47,818 bases of DNA, taken from positions 1 through 47,818 of the forward strand of contig NZ_ANAY01000042.1 in NCBI RefSeq assembly GCF_000340965.1, read 5' to 3'. Of this stretch, positions 14,420-23,384 are shown piece by piece. How positions within the stretch are numbered: position 1 is the stretch's first letter; the number at the start of each line of letters is the position of its first letter. Both the position numbers and the translations under genes were made by a program. The notes below the pieces were generated by a model. That model saw only the letters and a program-made list of their open reading frames with translations, did no database searches and had not been told where the DNA came from. Origin of the DNA: Nocardiopsis kunsanensis DSM 44524 (GTDB lineage Bacteria > Actinomycetota > Actinomycetes > Streptosporangiales > Streptosporangiaceae).

Positions 14420-15079
14420 ATGACGGGCGGTGCTGGGAAGCAGATCAGGGTCTTCCTCGTGGACGACCACGAGGTCGTGCGCCGAGGTGTGGCGGCCCTG
14501 CTGGAGAGCGAGGACGACATGACGGTCGTCGGCGAGGCCGGGACCGCCGAACAGGCCCTGTCCCGTATCCCCGTCGTGGTCCCCGACGTGGCCGTCCTCG
14601 ACGTGCGACTGCCGGGCGGGTCCGGTGTGCAGGTCTGCCGCGACATCCGTTCCGGCCATCCCGAGATCGCCTGCCTCATGCTCACCTCGTTCGCCGACGA
14701 GGACGCCCTCTACGACGCCGTCATGGCGGGCGCTGCCGGATACGTGCTCAAACAGATCCACGGAGCCGACCTCGTCGGGGCGGTGCGGACCGTCGCATCC
14801 GGTGGTTCGCTGCTGGACTCCGGTAGCACCGGGGCGATGATGGAACGCTTGCGCGGCGGGCAGTCCGAACCCGACCCGTTGGCCGAACTCACCCCGCAGG
14901 AGCGCCAGATCCTCGACCTCATCGGCGAGGGCATGACCAACCGCCAGATCGGCGAACGCCTGTACCTGGCGGAGAAGACCGTGAAGAACTACGTGTCGGC
15001 GCTGTTGTCCAAGCTCGACCTCAAACGCCGTACCCAGGCGGCCGTACTCGTCGCCGAACTGCGGGGCCGCCGCTACTGA
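14420..15079 (+). CDS. devR: NarL/LuxR-family response regulator, DevR (DosR)-like
   Basis: Encodes 219 residues. The receiver domain has the acidic pair DD (15-16), phospho-acceptor Asp61 (VLDVRLP), a conserved Thr (MLTSF) and Lys (YVLKQ). The C-terminal helix-turn-helix reads LTPQERQILDLIGEGMTNRQI, split as LTPQERQILDL and IGEGMTNRQI, then LAEKTVKNYVSALLSKL, which closely follows the mycobacterial DosR recognition helix. The ATG at 14420 has AAGGA upstream; an open frame upstream to 14282 is ignored for lack of a site. Its partner kinase gene lies tail to tail 28 bases away. DosR-type regulators activate dormancy and anaerobic genes on hypoxia or NO. Confidence 0.82.
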   Translation: MTGGAGKQIRVFLVDDHEVVRRGVAALLESEDDMTVVGEAGTAEQALSRIPVVVPDVAVLDVRLPGGSGVQVCRDIRSGHPEIACLMLTSFADEDALYDAVMAGAAGYVLKQIHGADLVGAVRTVASGGSLLDSGSTGAMMERLRGGQSEPDPLAELTPQERQILDLIGEGMTNRQIGERLYLAEKTVKNYVSALLSKLDLKRRTQAAVLVAELRGRRY

Positions 15080-15107
15080 GCTCGTCCGGCAGGGGCGCGG
15101 CCCGGGC

Positions 15108-16871
15108 TCAGAGCCCCTCGGTGTGGTCGCTGCCGTCGTCGGGGACCGGCACACGCCACACCAGGATCGTGCCGTACTCATCCCCGCGTTCGGCGGAGAA
15201 GTCCCCGCCCAGCGCACGGGCGCGTTCGTCGAGGTTGCGCAGACCGCTGCGGCGCCCGCCCTCGCTCAGCCCGATGCCGTTGTCGGTGACGGTGAGCGTC
15301 AGGGAGGTGGGCCGGCCCGGGGCGCCGGGCTCGTCCACACTCACCGACACGTGCACCTCGGTGGCGCGCGCGTGCCTGGCCACGTTGGTGAGGCTCTCGC
15401 CCAGCACCGCCAGCAGCTGTTCACCGGTCTCGTCGGGCACAGAGGCGTCGATGGGGCCGTCCAGGCTGACGCCGGGGTGGCACCCCAGGCTGTTGGCGGT
15501 GTTCTCCGACAGTTCGAGGATGCGTCCGCGCAGTGAGGTGTCCTTGCGGTTCGGCGGGTTCTGCAGTGCGAAGATCGTGGACCGGATCTCGCGGATCGTG
15601 CCGTCCAGCTCGTCTATGGTGCGCTGCATACGTTCCTCGGCCTCGGGCGAGGTGATGAGCCGCATCGTGCTCATGAGGGTCATCGCCGACGCGAACAGGC
15701 GTTGGATGACCACGTCGTGCAGGTCCTTGGCGATGCGGTCGCGTTCCTCCAGGACCACGAGACGCTCGGTGTCGCGGCGCGCCTCGGCCAGCTCCAGCGC
15801 CACCCCCGCCTGCACGGAGAAGGAGTGCATCATCCGGCTGGTGGTGGAGGTGAAGGGTGCGCGGTCGGAGAGCTTGCCGAGCAGGAGCACACCCCTGGTG
15901 TTGCCGGGGGTACCGAGCGGGATCATCAGCCCGGGCCCGTACCCCCGGTGGGTGAGCATCGGGCAGTTGGCCTCGCGCAGGTCGGAGATCGTGCGTGCCT
16001 CGCCGTTCTCGTACACCCACCCGCAGAGGGTCTGCCGGATCTCCACGGGGGTACCGAGGATCTCCTGGGCCACGGGCCCGTCGGCGATCTCGGCGAACAG
16101 GTGGCCGCGGGCGTGGCGGTCCGGGAGCAGGATCACGGCGGTGTCGGCACCGCCGATCTCCCGGCTCTGCCCCGCCATGAACCCGAGGACCTCCTTGGTG
16201 TCGGCCCCCGACAGGAGCCGGGTGGTGATCTCGGTGGAGGCGGCCAGCCAGCGCTCGCGCAGCCGTGTCTCCTCGTACAACCGGGCGTTCTCGATCGCGA
16301 CACCGGCTGCAGTGGCCAGCGCCGTGACCATCGCCTCGTCCTCGGCGTCGAACTCGTTGCCGTCGGTCTTGTCGGTGAGGTAGAGGTTGCCGAAGACCTC
16401 GTCCCGGACCTGGATGGGCACACCGAGGAAACTGATCATGTGCGGGTGCCCGCTCGGGAAACCGCTGAAATCGGGGTGGTCGCGCAGGTCGGACAGGCGC
16501 AACGGGGTCGGGTCGCGCTGGGGCCTGCCGAGGATGCCCTTGCCGTGCGGGAAGCGGTTGATCAGCTCGGTGCGTTCTTCGGACACCCCCACGGGGATGA
16601 ACTCGCTGAACGCACCGTTCTCGTCGAGTACACCGAGACCGGCGTAACGTGCGCCGGTGAGACCGGCGGCGGCTTCGGTGAGCCGGCGCAGGACGGTGGC
16701 CAGATCGAGGTCGGCGCCGATGGTCAGGACCGCCTGCAGCAGGGAGTGGACACGTCCCTCGGGGGTGAGGTCGGTGGCGAGCTGCGAGTGGACCCCGGTG
16801 AGGAGAGCATCCAGATCGGTGGAGGGCTGGGTCCCGGAGGGGCCGGGGTGGCTCTCGGGGAGTTCGGTCAT
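15108..16871 (-). CDS. devS: Two-GAF sensor histidine kinase, DevS/DosT-like
   Basis: A 587-residue soluble kinase: GAF-A (about 50-195), GAF-B (about 215-365), a HisKA_3 dimerisation helix with phospho-His in ERDRIAKDLHDVV, and an HATPase domain (NVARHARA, DNGIGL, GLRNLDERA). In GAF-A the stretch SGHPHMISFLGVP aligns with the segment that carries the proximal haem His of DevS/DosT (His149 in DevS), placing His142 as a probable haem ligand, so oxygen, NO or redox sensing is likely. The gene is convergent with devR, whereas in mycobacteria devR and devS form one operon, so here the two must have separate promoters. Confidence 0.83.
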   Translation of the reverse strand: MTELPESHPGPSGTQPSTDLDALLTGVHSQLATDLTPEGRVHSLLQAVLTIGADLDLATVLRRLTEAAAGLTGARYAGLGVLDENGAFSEFIPVGVSEERTELINRFPHGKGILGRPQRDPTPLRLSDLRDHPDFSGFPSGHPHMISFLGVPIQVRDEVFGNLYLTDKTDGNEFDAEDEAMVTALATAAGVAIENARLYEETRLRERWLAASTEITTRLLSGADTKEVLGFMAGQSREIGGADTAVILLPDRHARGHLFAEIADGPVAQEILGTPVEIRQTLCGWVYENGEARTISDLREANCPMLTHRGYGPGLMIPLGTPGNTRGVLLLGKLSDRAPFTSTTSRMMHSFSVQAGVALELAEARRDTERLVVLEERDRIAKDLHDVVIQRLFASAMTLMSTMRLITSPEAEERMQRTIDELDGTIREIRSTIFALQNPPNRKDTSLRGRILELSENTANSLGCHPGVSLDGPIDASVPDETGEQLLAVLGESLTNVARHARATEVHVSVSVDEPGAPGRPTSLTLTVTDNGIGLSEGGRRSGLRNLDERARALGGDFSAERGDEYGTILVWRVPVPDDGSDHTEGL

Positions 16872-17485
16872 GTCTCGGTCAACCTCCGCAGAGCCGATCG
16901 CGGGGGCTCTGTTGGCAGGGTGTGTTTCCCTCGGGCGCGGTGATCGAAGCTATCGGCTCTCACGCCCGTCCGGCCAGCGCTCCACCACTATCGGGATGAC
17001 TTGTGTCGGAATGGTCGTGCTCTGCTCGGTATTTCATGATAACGCCGCTTCGTGCGGGTCGATATGAGCCTCGGTCGAATCCGGTTGTCGATCTCGGGTC
17101 CGGACTGTGATCCGGATGCCGTGCGCGGCTTCGGGTGGTCGATCGTGCGATCGACGGCCGAGGCGCCGAAGGACGAGTCTACGCCGCTTCCGGGGGTCGA
17201 CGGTGCGGTCACCGTAGGCAAAGGTCCCCGCGTGGTGGGTTTCGAGTACCCCGAGAGGCTGAATTTTGTTCTTTCGGGTGATTTGGATCCCTGTCCTGGT
17301 CAGGGGAACAGCTGAGGGCGGCGCGGGATTTCCGTCGCCGATTTTCCAGGAAAAGGGAAAGGTGGGGGAGGGCCCGTGCTAACGTCGGCGTGGCCTGGAA
17401 GCGGAGAGTGATGGCTTTCTCGCTGAAAGTGTCGGAGTGTCGATGTGTCGCACATCCGGCCCCTGCACCCGAAAGGACGTTCCCG
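16872..17485. other. Long intergenic region between devS and a secreted protein
   Basis: 614 bases, less GC-rich than the genes. Two short open frames (17052-17315 forward, 16988-17221 reverse) overlap each other and have no ribosome binding sites or family resemblance, so I do not call them. The devS promoter and a long leader for the secreted-protein gene must be here. I looked for a riboswitch of the kind that precedes actinobacterial cell-wall genes and could not recognise one. Confidence 0.5.
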
Positions 17486-18307
17486 GTGATCGGACGCCAC
17501 GGCACCCCCGGCGCCCCCCGCGTCGGCGCTGTCGTGCTCTCCGGCCCGATCCGGCGGGTCCTGGTGCTCGGTGGCCTCCTCCTGGTCGCCCTGGCCGCCG
17601 TGTGGCTGGCCGCAGCACCGGTACAGGCCGAGGAACGCCCCGCACCGGGGACCGGGGTCCTGGCCGATGTCGGCCAGGACCTGCAGCAGGGGGCCGCCCT
17701 CGAGGCGAGCGGTCTGCACGAACCCCTCACCGACACGGTCGCCGGAGCCGGCGGACACGCCATCCGGGCCGTGGTGCGAGAAACCTCCGACCACCTGCCC
17801 GTGGACACCGGCACGCCGGAACCCACCGGCATCGGCGAGGCCACCCAGCGCGTGCACGACGACGTGTACACGGCGGTCGAGAACCTGCCCGGGGGCCACC
17901 GGGGTACCGGCCCCGTCCGCGAGGACGCGCCCGCACCGGAGGGGGAGACCGCGCGGGACGGGGGCGAGGGCGTGCCCCGGCCCCACGAGGCCGCACCCTC
18001 CGGGAGCCCGCCACAGGTCGAGGAGGCCGTCTCCGCACCCGAGCCTGCCCCGGCCGAGGCCGTCGCCGGTCCCGTCGACGAGTCCCCCGACACCGGTGAC
18101 ACCGCACCCGCCACCGGTTCCGGCAGCGGCGCCGGTGCTCTGTCCTCCCCGGCGGTCCCCACAGCGCTCACGCACGGGGTCGCCCCCGGTTACCTCTCCG
18201 CACCCGGGGCGCCGGCACCTGCCCCGGGCGAGATCCAGGCCGCCCGGCACGTACTGCGTTCCGTGCCCGCCGCCCCCGAGGACGAGACGGCCTTCTCGCC
18301 CGACTAG
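17486..18307 (+). CDS. Secreted Ala/Pro-rich protein, lysine-free
   Basis: Encodes 273 residues from a GTG at 17486 preceded by AAAGGA. A signal peptide is clear: basic start, hydrophobic VLVLGGLLLVALAAVWLAAA and a likely cut after PVQA, before EERP. The mature part is low in complexity, rich in Ala, Pro, Gly, Glu and Asp, and has no Lys or Cys. The middle, GVLADVGQDLQQGAALEASG and on to DDVYTAVENLP, looks amphipathic helical; the rest is probably disordered. No domain is recognised. It precedes another acidic secreted protein by 198 bases, and both lie next to an LCP cell-wall gene, so an envelope role is plausible but unproven. Confidence 0.65.
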   Translation: MIGRHGTPGAPRVGAVVLSGPIRRVLVLGGLLLVALAAVWLAAAPVQAEERPAPGTGVLADVGQDLQQGAALEASGLHEPLTDTVAGAGGHAIRAVVRETSDHLPVDTGTPEPTGIGEATQRVHDDVYTAVENLPGGHRGTGPVREDAPAPEGETARDGGEGVPRPHEAAPSGSPPQVEEAVSAPEPAPAEAVAGPVDESPDTGDTAPATGSGSGAGALSSPAVPTALTHGVAPGYLSAPGAPAPAPGEIQAARHVLRSVPAAPEDETAFSPD

Positions 18308-18505
18308 AGACGCCCGCCCGATCCCCGCGCAGTCCTTTCCGGGCACCTTCTCCCAGCCCCGGGCCCCGCGCCCGCATCCTCTGGGGGCTGTCGTGAGCCT
18401 CGCCGGACCACCACCGGCCGACGGGGTTCACGTCGGTCCCAGGTGCGACCGACACAGGACCGAACGCACAGAGCGCACATCCCTACCCTGATCGGAAGGA
18501 CCCCC

Positions 18506-19195
18506 ATGTTGTACACCGCACGGACCCTGCTGCTGACCGTCGGAACCGCGGGCTTCGTCGCCCTCGGGACGGGCGTCGCCGGGGCCGACACCCTCGAGAA
18601 CACCGCACCCCTGGACGAGTTGGGTGGTGTGGCCTCGGTACTGGACGGTGCCCTCGACGTCGACCCCGGTGAGGTCTCCGCCGACCCCGGGCTTCAGCAC
18701 CAGTCCGGTTCCGGCAACGGTCCCGCCCTGGACAACATCTCCACGGACGCTCCCGTGGACACCGGGACCGACAACTCCACCTCCGTCGGCCCGCTGGAGC
18801 TGGACGAGCAGCCCCTGCAAATGGCCGACGGCGGCGCCGGGGACACCGTCGACCACGTCGCCGACATCGCCGGCGACACCGCGGCAGACCTGGGCCACAT
18901 CGCCGGTGCCCGGAGTGTGCCGATGGCCGACGGGGAGAGCCCGATCAGCCTCGACACCGGAGAGAACGCCGACCTGACCGGCGGGGTCGCGCCCCTCCTC
19001 GGTGTGGACGAGACCCTCCCGATGTCCGACCAGGTGCAGACCAACGAGGACCTCGTCGGCCTCGACGGCCTGCCCGAGCTGGGCGAGCCCACCGTCGGCA
19101 CCGAGACGCTGCCCATGTCCGGTATCGGGGACCTGACCGGTACCGAGCTGAACACCGACCCGGTCACCGACATGCTGCCGGTCGGCCTGGGCTGA
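18506..19195 (+). CDS. Secreted, extremely acidic protein with LPMS repeats
   Basis: Encodes 229 residues. Signal peptide: LLLTVGTAGFVALGTGVAGA, cut before DTLEN. The ATG at 18506 has GGAAGGA upstream. The mature chain of about 200 residues has roughly fifty Asp/Glu but only one Arg, no Lys and no Cys, so its charge is strongly negative. Degenerate repeats recur: LQMADGG, SVPMADGES, ETLPMSDQ, ETLPMSGIG, each followed by an acidic stretch. No known family is recognised. Candidates are a cell-surface or aerial-envelope protein, or an ion-binding or antifreeze-like disordered protein. Confidence 0.65.
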   Translation: MLYTARTLLLTVGTAGFVALGTGVAGADTLENTAPLDELGGVASVLDGALDVDPGEVSADPGLQHQSGSGNGPALDNISTDAPVDTGTDNSTSVGPLELDEQPLQMADGGAGDTVDHVADIAGDTAADLGHIAGARSVPMADGESPISLDTGENADLTGGVAPLLGVDETLPMSDQVQTNEDLVGLDGLPELGEPTVGTETLPMSGIGDLTGTELNTDPVTDMLPVGLG

Positions 19196-19342
19196 ACCGT
19201 CCGGAACGTGCGCCGGCGGATCACTGCGGGCGCACCCGTGTGCGGGAGGTGTGCGGACCCACCGCCGAAGTGGTACCGGACGGACCGTGGGGCCCGGTGC
19301 GGGCGACGGTGATCGAGCAGAGCCCCGATGCCCGGACGCGAG

Positions 19343-19377
19343 AACGGGGACGGACCCAGTGCGGGCCCGCCCCCGTT
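19343..19377. terminator. Hairpin between converging secreted-protein and LCP genes
   Basis: AACGGGGACGG (19343-19353) pairs imperfectly with CCGCCCCCGTT (19367-19377) around a loop of about 13 bases. It lies in the 206-base gap between converging genes. Confidence 0.4.
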
Positions 19378-19401
19378 GCTGTGCCCGTCCCCGGGCAGGC
19401 G

Positions 19402-20829
19402 TCAGCCGTCCTCTTCCCCGGTGCCGAGACCGAGGCCGTCCTCGCACGGGTCGGAGGTGGCGTCCCTGCCCTCGCCGGGTAGCGCGGGCGGAGAGTCCGA
19501 GGGCTCCGCCGAGGGCTCCGGGGAGGCCGCCTCGCTCGGTTCGGTACCCGGCGGTTCCTTCGGGACCGAGGCGTCGTCGGCCGCCATGAGCTCCGGCAAC
19601 GGTCTGCCCTCACGCACCGCGGTGAAGAGCTTCTCCGCCTCCTCCTCGTTCCAGATGACCCGGTTGGGGTTGTGCGGGGCCTGGAACCAGGGGACGGTGT
19701 GGAACTCGATGTCGGACAGGTCGACCCCGGAGAGAGTGAAAGCTACCGAGACCATGCGGTCCAGGGTGAGCTCCCGGTCGGTGGCGCTGTGTTCTGCGAC
19801 CGCGCCGGCGAGACCGTTCATCTTCCTCGGGTCCGTGAGCACCTCGTTGCTCATCACCTGTTCGGCGAGTGCTGCCAGGAACATCTGCTGCCGGTCGATG
19901 CGCCCGATGTCTCCGCCGTCGCCGATCTCGTAACGCGCGCGTACGAACGACAGGGCCGTCTCCCCGTCCAGAACCTGTTCGCCCTCGTCGATGTCCAGGT
20001 CGGAGCGCTCGTCCTCCATCGGCTCGGGGATGCACATCTCCACACCCCCGATGGCGTCCACGACGTCGCGGAAACTCGCGAAACTCAGGTGCACGAAGTG
20101 GTCGACACGGATCTCGGTCAGCGACTCGATCGTGTGCACCACACACGGCGGGCCGCCGTGGTACATCGCCGCATTGAGCATGCCGTGGTACGAGGACGTG
20201 CCTTCGGTGTCGCCGTAGGGCTCGCACTCCGGGAGCTGGACCAGCGAGTCGCGCGGGAAGCTCACCACCGAAGCGCGGTCGTCGGGGGAGATGTGCGCCA
20301 GCATCAACGAGTCGGAGCGTTCGCCCTCGAACTCCGATGAGTAGGCAGGACTGTCCTCCTCGTAACCGTCGGATCCGATGAAGAGGATGTTGACGGCGTC
20401 GTCGAGTTTGTCGGGACGGTCCTCCTCGACCAGGACCGAGTCGATGTCGTGCTGGTCCATGTCGGAGCGGAGGGACTGGTAGTAGGCGTAGGCACCGCCC
20501 ACGAGGGCGACCATGGCCAGGACGAGCGAGGCGGCGGTCCACAGGAGCACCTTCCGCCACCGGCTCCGGCGCGGTTTCCCCGCAGCGCCGCCCTCCGTGG
20601 CGGGGGCGCTTTCGGAGCTGCCGTCCGTGGTGGGGGTGTCGTCGGGGTCGGCAGGGTCGGTGTCGCCTTCCGCGGCGTTCTCCGTGGGGTCCTGGGAGCT
20701 GTGCTCTGTGGTGGGGGTGTCGTCGGGGTCGGGCGGTGCAGGAGAGGGGTGGTCGTCGTGTCCGGGCGGGTCGTGGTCTGCCTGGCCGTCCGGACCGGGT
20801 TCATTGATGGGGTTGTCGTCAGCGGCCAT
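19402..20829 (-). CDS. LCP (LytR-CpsA-Psr) family cell-wall ligase
   Basis: Encodes 475 residues. A long acidic, Pro/Thr-rich cytoplasmic tail (1-90) is followed by one membrane helix (about 95-118, WTAASLVLAMVALVGGAY) and the extracellular LCP domain: LFIGSDGYEED, RSDSLMLAHI, VSFPRDSLVQLP, and FVRARYE..GDIGRIDRQQ with the Arg residues that bind the polyprenyl pyrophosphate. LCP enzymes transfer undecaprenyl-linked teichoic acid, arabinogalactan or capsule onto peptidoglycan. The C-terminal 60 residues are Pro/Ser/Glu-rich and probably span wall. The ATG at 20829 has only a weak binding site; other starts nearby are not better. Confidence 0.85.
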   Translation of the reverse strand: MAADDNPINEPGPDGQADHDPPGHDDHPSPAPPDPDDTPTTEHSSQDPTENAAEGDTDPADPDDTPTTDGSSESAPATEGGAAGKPRRSRWRKVLLWTAASLVLAMVALVGGAYAYYQSLRSDMDQHDIDSVLVEEDRPDKLDDAVNILFIGSDGYEEDSPAYSSEFEGERSDSLMLAHISPDDRASVVSFPRDSLVQLPECEPYGDTEGTSSYHGMLNAAMYHGGPPCVVHTIESLTEIRVDHFVHLSFASFRDVVDAIGGVEMCIPEPMEDERSDLDIDEGEQVLDGETALSFVRARYEIGDGGDIGRIDRQQMFLAALAEQVMSNEVLTDPRKMNGLAGAVAEHSATDRELTLDRMVSVAFTLSGVDLSDIEFHTVPWFQAPHNPNRVIWNEEEAEKLFTAVREGRPLPELMAADDASVPKEPPGTEPSEAASPEPSAEPSDSPPALPGEGRDATSDPCEDGLGLGTGEEDG

Positions 20830-21195
20830 CGTGCAATCTCGGTGGTCCCGGGCGACGGACGGGCTGAGGTCCGCGTCGCCGCCCGGCAGCGGGCGGAGGT
20901 CCGTGCGGGGGAGAGCGGGGGATGAGCGGGGTGAGCGACCTGGGACGGTGCGGGGGACCGAGGGGTGGCGCCAGGAGGAGAGTACCGACACCCACGCGTG
21001 GCGATCCTAGGCGAAGTTGTCGTCGACTGCGCCCTCGGGCCGGCGCGGACCGCGACTGCTCCACACACAGTTCCTGGCCGCCCGGGGCCCTTCTGATCTA
21101 CGTATGCCCGATTTTCCGGCCATCAAGCGACATGGTGCTGCTGGAAATCACCGAAAATCGCAAGGAAGAGCCACTGGAGCGGAACCGGCCCGAGG
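20830..21195. other. Upstream region of the LCP gene
   Basis: 366 bases with no credible gene. One inverted repeat stands out: CGATTTTC (21109-21116) and GAAAATCG (21153-21160), AT-rich arms 36 bases apart, 36 bases beyond the stop of the minus-strand gene to the right. It may be an operator or a weak terminator. Confidence 0.4.
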
Positions 21196-21870
21196 TTACT
21201 CGTCGTCGTCCCAGAAAGCGCTCTTCTCCGTCCTGGGCTCGGTTGCGGGCGTCTTGGCCGAGGTCTTGGAGCTCTTCCCCGAGGTCTTGCCGGAACCCTT
21301 GCGGCGAGTGGCCGCGCCCGTGTCGCTCCCCTTGCCGCCGGTGTGGCGGGGCCGTTCGGTGACGGAGCTCTTGTCGATGGGCTTGCTCGGGGCGGGTACC
21401 GCCTCACCCGAGCGCATGCGCAGAGCCTCCTCCTCGATGGAGAGCATCTTCTGCACGGTCGAAGACACCTCCGGCAGGCGCTCGTTACGCAAGTGTGCGC
21501 CGAGCACCTCCAGGGCGTGGTCGCACAGCAGGCGCCGGGCGCGGTCGGAGTCGACACCGCTGAGCTCCTCGACCTCGGGCAGGGAACGCTCGCGCAGGAG
21601 CCGGATGAGGTCGCGGAGCCGGTCGCGGGTCTTGCGGTCGGTCATCGCCATGACCGTCATCTCGGCCTCGCTGAGGAAGTGCTCGCCCTGCCCGTCGGAC
21701 TCGCGTTCGGAGATGAAGGCGCTCATGAGGCTGCGAGCGGACGTACGAGAGGCGGCCCGGGTGTCGGTGCGCCGGATCTGGCGTGACTGGATCGCGGTGA
21801 CGACCACACTGGTGACCAGGGCGATCCCGGCACCCACGAGCAGAGCGGTGAGAACGGCGGTGTCGAGCAC
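21196..21870 (-). CDS. Small membrane-anchored protein with basic tail
   Basis: Encodes 224 residues from a GTG at 21870 preceded by GGAAAGG; an ATG at 21900 in the same frame lacks a good site. One N-terminal membrane helix (DTAVLTALLVGAGIALVTSV) is followed by a long helical region rich in Arg and Glu (ERESDGQGEHFLSEAEM, RDRLRDLIRLLRERSLPEVEE) and a Lys/Ser/Thr-rich tail ending SAFWDDDE. No family is recognised. The topology, with most of the protein cytoplasmic and helical, suits a scaffold or membrane-associated regulator. It lies between the LCP gene and a ROK regulator, in line with both. Confidence 0.6.
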   Translation of the reverse strand: MLDTAVLTALLVGAGIALVTSVVVTAIQSRQIRRTDTRAASRTSARSLMSAFISERESDGQGEHFLSEAEMTVMAMTDRKTRDRLRDLIRLLRERSLPEVEELSGVDSDRARRLLCDHALEVLGAHLRNERLPEVSSTVQKMLSIEEEALRMRSGEAVPAPSKPIDKSSVTERPRHTGGKGSDTGAATRRKGSGKTSGKSSKTSAKTPATEPRTEKSAFWDDDE

Positions 21871-21969
21871 GAGGGGACCTTTCCGGGCGGAGAACCGCAC
21901 GACGCTTGGGGTGGGGGTCGATGGGGCCGCGCGGTGGTCGGTGACTATCCGCCACTCGGAGGAGGGTTG

Positions 21970-23190
21970 TCAAGTGTCCTGGGAGGGGGCACCGGCGAGG
22001 AAGATGTTGACCGCCTCGGGTGACAGGATCTCCTCCGCAACCATCGACGCGCACCCGCGCACGCCCGCTTCGTCCCACAGCGAACTCGCCAGAACCCGGA
22101 GTTGCCGTGTGGCCAGCGCGGTGCACTGCTGGAAGACGACCTCGCGCACCCCGGCCACGAGGTGGTCGTAGGCTTCCGACAGATCACCGCCCAGCACGAT
22201 GGTGTCGGGGTTGAGCAGGTTCACCGCCCCGGCCAGCGCCTCACCCAGCCGCCGTCCGGCGCCGCGTACGAGTGTGACGGCCACCGGGTCGCCGTCCAGG
22301 GCCAGGGACACCAGTTCCTTGAGCCCGTCGACCTCCTTGCCCCGGGCCGCGGCCTCGTTCAGCAGCGCACGCCCGCCGGCGACGGCTTCCAGACAGTCGG
22401 TGTTCCCGCACCGGCAGGGGAGTCCGCCCCCCTCGCGTACGGGGATGTGGCCGATCTCGCCGGCCGCGCCCAGGGATCCGCGCAGCAGCCGTCCGCCGGA
22501 CACCAGTCCTGCGCCGACCCCGGTCGATACCTTCACGAAGACCATGTCTGCGGGCCTGCCGTGCCCGCCGTGCAGGAGTTCGCCGACCGCCATGACGTTG
22601 ACGTCGTTGTCCACGGTCACGGGTACCGGGAAGTGCTCGGCGATCAGCGGTTCCAATGCCACCCCCGCCCACGTGCCGAGGAAGGGCCGGTCGGCCGCGC
22701 GTCCGGTGTGGTATTCAACGGTTCCCGGAAGCCCGATACCGACCCCGCGCACGTCCCCGGCACCGCGTCCCAGGGAGGCGAGCTGTTCGTTCCAGGTCTC
22801 CAGCAGCCACGGCAGGGTGCGGTCCGGGCCGCTCTCCATGTCGGGGGAGCCGGGGGTGCGAACGAGCACCTCTCCGTCGAGGTCGCACACGGCGGCCTGG
22901 CTGCGGGCCATGCCCAGGGCGCTGGTGAGGATCAGGCCGGACGAGGCGTCGAACTCCAGGAGCGTGGGCGGGCGGCCGCCGCTGGAGGGTGCACCGTTGC
23001 GCTCCACGACGAGGCCGCCGTCGACGAGTTCGGCCACGCGCAGGGCCACCGAGGGGCGCGAGAGCCCGGTGGTTCGCGCGATCTCCGAACGGTTGGTGGC
23101 CGTACCGGTGCGGATGAGCTCCAGGATGTGGCCGCTCGTGGCGGTCGATGACAGGCGTCCCGGGGTTCTGGGCATGCCACATTGAATCAT
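21970..23190 (-). CDS. ROK-family transcriptional repressor
   Basis: Encodes 406 residues. The N-terminal winged helix-turn-helix (ATNRSEIARTTGLSRPSVAL) is followed by the ROK sugar-kinase-like domain with GVGIGLPG, VDNDVNVMAVGE, GVGAGLVSGG, GEIGHIPV and the zinc motif CRCGNTDCLE. ROK repressors bind sugars or sugar phosphates. The start at 23190 is chosen because GGGAGG precedes it; the ATG at 23175 has none. It is divergent from zwf-edd-eda, and TTGTTCA repeats lie between, so it is probably the regulator of the Entner-Doudoroff operon, responding to glucose, gluconate or a phosphorylated intermediate. Confidence 0.85.
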   Translation of the reverse strand: MIQCGMPRTPGRLSSTATSGHILELIRTGTATNRSEIARTTGLSRPSVALRVAELVDGGLVVERNGAPSSGGRPPTLLEFDASSGLILTSALGMARSQAAVCDLDGEVLVRTPGSPDMESGPDRTLPWLLETWNEQLASLGRGAGDVRGVGIGLPGTVEYHTGRAADRPFLGTWAGVALEPLIAEHFPVPVTVDNDVNVMAVGELLHGGHGRPADMVFVKVSTGVGAGLVSGGRLLRGSLGAAGEIGHIPVREGGGLPCRCGNTDCLEAVAGGRALLNEAAARGKEVDGLKELVSLALDGDPVAVTLVRGAGRRLGEALAGAVNLLNPDTIVLGGDLSEAYDHLVAGVREVVFQQCTALATRQLRVLASSLWDEAGVRGCASMVAEEILSPEAVNIFLAGAPSQDT

Positions 23191-23243
23191 CCCCCGCCCC
23201 TCCCACGTCCGGAGCGGGGGAAGGTGCGTAGTTCTGTAAAAAA

Positions 23244-23273
23244 TTGTTCAGAAGTGTGCTTGGTTTTTGTTCA
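23244..23273. promoter_or_regulatory. TTGTTCA direct repeats, possible ROK operator
   Basis: TTGTTCA at 23244-23250 and 23267-23273, in the same orientation 23 bases apart (about two helical turns), within an AT-rich part of the ROK/zwf divergent promoter. ROK regulators often use AT-rich repeated sites. Assignment is by position only. Confidence 0.45.
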
Positions 23274-23384
23274 TAGTCGGATCTATGGTCGATGTAGTTA
23301 CACCCTTTTGCCTGTGTGCAGGCACGAACCCCCGCATCTCCCAGCGCGGACCGCCGCGCCCTCCTCCCGACGGAAGAGTCCGAC

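Noticed and set aside
17052..17315. 88-codon frame in the devS/secreted-protein gap
   Set aside because: No ribosome binding site or family match, and it overlaps an equally open reverse frame, so it is not supported.
16872..17485. Possible riboswitch in the long leader before secreted proteins
   Set aside because: I looked for conserved core motifs of riboswitches linked to actinobacterial wall genes and could not identify any.
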